A stretch of DNA of 64,000 bases from Ephemerocybe angulata (taxonomy: Eukaryota; Basidiomycota; Agaricomycetes; Agaricales; Psathyrellaceae): the NCBI GenBank assembly GCA_013368325.1, contig JAACJK010000064.1, forward strand, positions 62,001-126,000, written 5' to 3'. Under the pieces are notes generated by a model, which was not told the DNA's origin, made no database searches, and saw nothing but the letters and a program-made list of their open reading frames with translations. Shown one piece after another: positions 61,143 to 64,000 of the stretch. A program made the translations under genes and the position numbers. Positions within the stretch are counted from its first letter, which is position 1. The number at the start of each line of letters is the position of its first letter.

Positions 61143-63055
61143 TCAGGGAGCGAATATAACATACATCATGGCACCTCCTGCAAAGCGAGGCTCGGGTACG
61201 ATAGGATTTCCCAGACCGTCCTTTGGTGGAAGGATGTTGTATAGCGTCAATGTGGATGCTACGAGCGAGAACAGGATTTCAATGGCTAGATAACGCCCAG
61301 GGCAGATCCTATATCAAGAGGGGTTAAGACCTTTCGTATGCCTGATTGGAAAAGCACATACCGCCTCCCAAATCCGAATCCAGCGAGAGGCTCAGGCGCA
61401 TCAGGATTTAACTTTCCGTCTTTCAGATATCGTTCTGGCTTGAACACCATAGGGTCTTCGTAGACCTCAGGATCATGCATCATCGCCCAAGCATTTCCGA
61501 ACACAATCGTCCCTTTGGGAATGAAGTAACCGTCATAAACATGGTCCTCCTTTACCAGGTGCGGAAGGGCTATTATTCATAATCAGCTAGCGTTTACGCA
61601 CATAGAGAGCGGAAGAAGGGCACCTAGCGGCATCACTGTAAGCCATCTCAGCAGCTCTTTGACAATGGCGTTGATGTACGGAAGCTCAGAGCTTTGGTTA
61701 ATGTCGGGGATGACGCCTGGGCCAATGACACGGTCCAATTCTTCCTGTGCAGCCTTTTGAACTTCCGGGTATAGCAACATGGCGAAGAAGAATCCTTGGC
61801 TTGATGCGTGTGTAGTATCAACCGCCGCTAGAAATGTGGGATTACTACTCAAAAGTATCCTGCTGGTGACGGGGCGTACCGAGATGTGTCATCGCGCAGA
61901 CATTCCTTGCTACGATGCTATCTTCGTGCAATTGGTCGGGATCATTTTCAGGGAATTGGTCAATGAGGGCAGTTGCGATGCACTCCTTTGCTTCCGCCGC
62001 TTTCTACATAAGGTTGTACCATAGTCAGTCTCAGCCGTGGCGAACTACAGATAACGCACATGACGGTTCCAGACGAACTGGAATGGATTGTTTAGGAGCC
62101 GAAGAGAAGCTTCGCGGTAGTAGGCTGCCCATCGCTGGAAGCCCGCTCCCTGCACCCAGCTTGGCACGTATCTCAGGAAGGGGAGCGTCTCGACGAGGAA
62201 TTTGCCTGGGACGCCTGCGGCCTTGAAGGCATCTCCAATCAAGAGAGCGTCGCTGATAAATGGGTCGTGGACGGACTTGACGTCTACCCCGTAGAGGATT
62301 GCAATCCCAAGTCCGGCAATTGCGCTTAGTAGGGGAAGGTTCAAGACGAGCGCTGGCATCAGATGTACTACTACGTATTAGAGGTGGAGCAGCATGAAAT
62401 GAAAGCTTACTTTCTTGAGGCTTCGGAAAGATCTTCTCCTTCCGAAAGTGCTACCAAAAAGCGCTCGGTGTATTTCTTGAGCTTGGGGTGATACTTTGGC
62501 AGGACATTCGAGTCGAAATGCTGATGGAAGGCTTTGCGATGCTTTCTCCAGGATGCCCCGTAGTCAAGGATGGCAAAGAAGTGTTTGAATTGAAGGCTGC
62601 TCAAGTGAGATGGTGTACTGTCGTAGACAGAGAAAGAACATACAGGTCGTTGAGCATCACGGAATACGGCTTGCCAGAGTAGATGGTAGCCTGCTTTTCG
62701 AACAAATCTTTGACCCTCCTCTCGGACGAAAGGATGAGCATAGGCCGCCCAAAAATCTTGAGAAACATGATATCTCCTGGGAACATTAAGAGCGTCAACA
62801 CCCAGACTTTGACTCTCAGTAGTGTCTGGAGTCATGATACCAACCATACTGCCTCGATAGCTTCTCGTATCCCTCCCATGGACGCTCAAGAGGAACATCG
62901 AGGACGTTGTTGATAAGAGGGTAGCCCTTCGGTCCTGGAGGGTATGGAAGACCAGAGCTGTTGCTTCCATCCCACCAGCGATACAAAATGCGCAGAGCTA
63001 GCGCTGTAAACGCAGTTCCAGCGATTAGGGATGCACTAGGCACTTCTGGCGCCAT
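61143..63055 (-). CDS. Cytochrome P450 monooxygenase (498 aa, 8 exons)
   Basis: In transcript order the exons are 63055-62845, 62776-62644, 62596-62411, 62324-62060, 62003-61880, 61827-61624, 61569-61362 and 61308-61143; all joins keep frame. It is a haem-thiolate monooxygenase, probably ER-anchored: N-terminal hydrophobic helix (SLIAGTAFTALALRILYRWW), then the hinge YPPGPKGYP. C-helix WRKHR is at 131-135, I-helix AAVDTT at 307-312, ExxR as ELLR at 364-367, a PERY motif, and the haem loop FGFGRRICPGR with Cys446. All hallmarks are intact and the length is normal for class II fungal P450s. The layout resembles the large basidiomycete groups annotated as O-methylsterigmatocystin oxidoreductase-like, but substrate cannot be assigned. 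Intron 3 must be 86 nt (to CTACTAAG); the nearer acceptor at 58 nt breaks the frame. It is divergent from the NLR gene. Confidence 0.9.
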
Positions 63056-63502
63056 TGAAGCTCGTACGAGGGAGATGCAATGACTCTGATTGGTCAGGAC
63101 GCCTTCAAGTGGATGGTGCTGGGATGAAGTAGCAGGACCGCCATTCTAAGCCTCTATCGTCTTAGCGCTTCTGAGCGGAGTCTGAGCGGCCCTTGTACCT
63201 CTCGATACTCAATCGGTCAGATGATAAGGCCCGTCGCTCTGTTTGGGGACTCCCAGTACCTCGATTCACGCCGGTGGCGGACCCTATGCTGGAACGTTGC
63301 TGGCAACTGACCACGGGTCGCCGGTCATCTGCTCTCGTTGACCATCCGCATATCACCTATGCACCTTGGCCTTTGGATGATAATATTTGGGCGCCTAAAT
63401 CTGTTTGGGTTCGTTTGATGCCACGGTTCTGATGGGTGCGCTCGATTCAGCTTGCACACCTTCCTCCATCCCGGAAAATGACTTCTCGCCCCAGCCCACA
63501 GA
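63056..63502. promoter_or_regulatory. Divergent intergenic region between P450 and NLR
   Basis: A 447-bp gap between divergent start codons, presumably holding both promoters. No convincing TATA box or conserved motif can be picked out by eye. Confidence 0.35.
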
Positions 63503-64000
63503 ATGTCTCCCGTGAGGCAGGTATCGCGCCCACTGTACCACCAAAACCGGCTCTTCCCCATCCTTCTCCTTATAGCTTTCAGCGTTTGACTGCCAGTTTA
63601 TCCAGCATTTTCTACGCCACACCGAGCACCACACAAGATGGGCCTTCACAACCTACAGCAGCTCAGAGACTCGAAGCCATCGCAGGCGGGAGTAGCTCGA
63701 GACAACCCTCTCAGCAAGGCTCCACCTTCTTTCCTCAGGCCAACAACTTCCATCTCGAGAACTTCGTGTACAACGAGGCCCCGGCGAACCCTGGGTCAAC
63801 CACTTCAATGCAATGGGACCGAGGCTGGGAACAGTTGATAAGTCATACCGCGCCCAACGCGCTCTACAACTCCAAGGCACGGTATGACCCGCCCAAGTGC
63901 GACGAGGACACCAGGGTTGAGGTCATCAGGGAGGTGATGGACTGGATGACGGATCGCGAAACAGCGTCAACCAGGCTGCTATGCATGACGGGCGCTGCAG
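63503..64000 (+). CDS. NLR-like protein with NACHT NTPase domain, 5' part only
   Basis: The best model has a short first exon (63503-63520, MSPVRQ), an intron 63521-63582 (GTATCG to TTTCAG) and an open exon from 63583 to the window edge. The encoded sequence has a low-complexity Ser/Gln-rich lead, then NFHLENFVYNEAP, GWEQLISHTAPNALYNSKARYDPPKC and a helix ending in MTGAA, where the P-loop (GxxGxGKS) would follow just outside the window. The 'H-APNA-----R-DPPKC' segment directly ahead of the P-loop is typical of the large basidiomycete NACHT/NLR families involved in fungal nonself recognition. The start is uncertain: Met at 63808 is in frame and a possible alternative. C-terminal repeats, if any, lie beyond the window. 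Confidence 0.7.

Noticed and set aside
62407..62970. A separate 187-codon gene inside the P450 region.
   Set aside because: Its second half is P450 exon 3. The first half reads through introns 1-2 and part of exon 2 in the wrong frame.

Overview
The window looks like nuclear DNA from a filamentous basidiomycete (Agaricomycetes-like). Three things suggest this: genes cut by many 45-90 nt spliceosomal introns with fungal branch sites (TACTNAC, CTNAC), a multi-exon microsomal P450, and the start of a NACHT-type NLR with the N-terminal layout common in mushrooms. There is no bacterial-style operon structure.

Layout. Positions 1 to about 58640 are one head-to-tail array of seven long direct repeats, all on the + strand. 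Using the conserved TATAAATA-plus-hairpin landmark, units start at 1, 8589, 17619, 27076, 36541, 46010 and 54944. The six complete units are 8588, 9030, 9457, 9465, 9469 and 8934 bp. Each complete unit holds: (A) a promoter-like start followed by 2.2-3.4 kb of closely spaced, well-formed introns separated by short, mutually similar exons without a conserved reading frame; (N) a copy of NOG1, the nucleolar GTPase of 60S assembly; and (B) about 4-4.6 kb that includes a second exon-intron array with a 240-280 bp period. The first six NOG1 copies stop at residue 406 or earlier. Only the seventh (57191-59590, 8 exons, 668 aa) is complete. Copies 1, 2, 5 and 6 are open to their truncated ends; copies 3 and 4 carry small frameshifts.

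History. Copies 3-5 are chimeras: exons 1-3 match copy 6, exon 4 onward matches copy 2, and the switch lies in the exon 3/intron 3 region. The simplest reading is an older array of four NOG1 copies in which one unit (from copy 2 exon 4 to copy 6 exon 3) expanded from one to four by unequal crossing over. Many 1-nt deletions, mostly in homopolymers, cluster in unit 3, so part of the decay there may be assembly error.

Right flank. After NOG1 come a convergent hypothetical gene (59828-60703, - strand), an apparently intact eight-exon cytochrome P450 (61143-63055, - strand) and, divergent from it, the 5' end of an NLR/NACHT gene running off the window (from about 63503, + strand).

The most unusual content is the coupling of repeated truncated copies of a normally single-copy, essential ribosome-assembly gene to repeated multi-intron, apparently non-coding arrays. 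I found no rRNA, tRNA, CRISPR, transposase or reverse transcriptase. Repeat comparisons were made by eye and exon models come from splice signals and frame continuity only.
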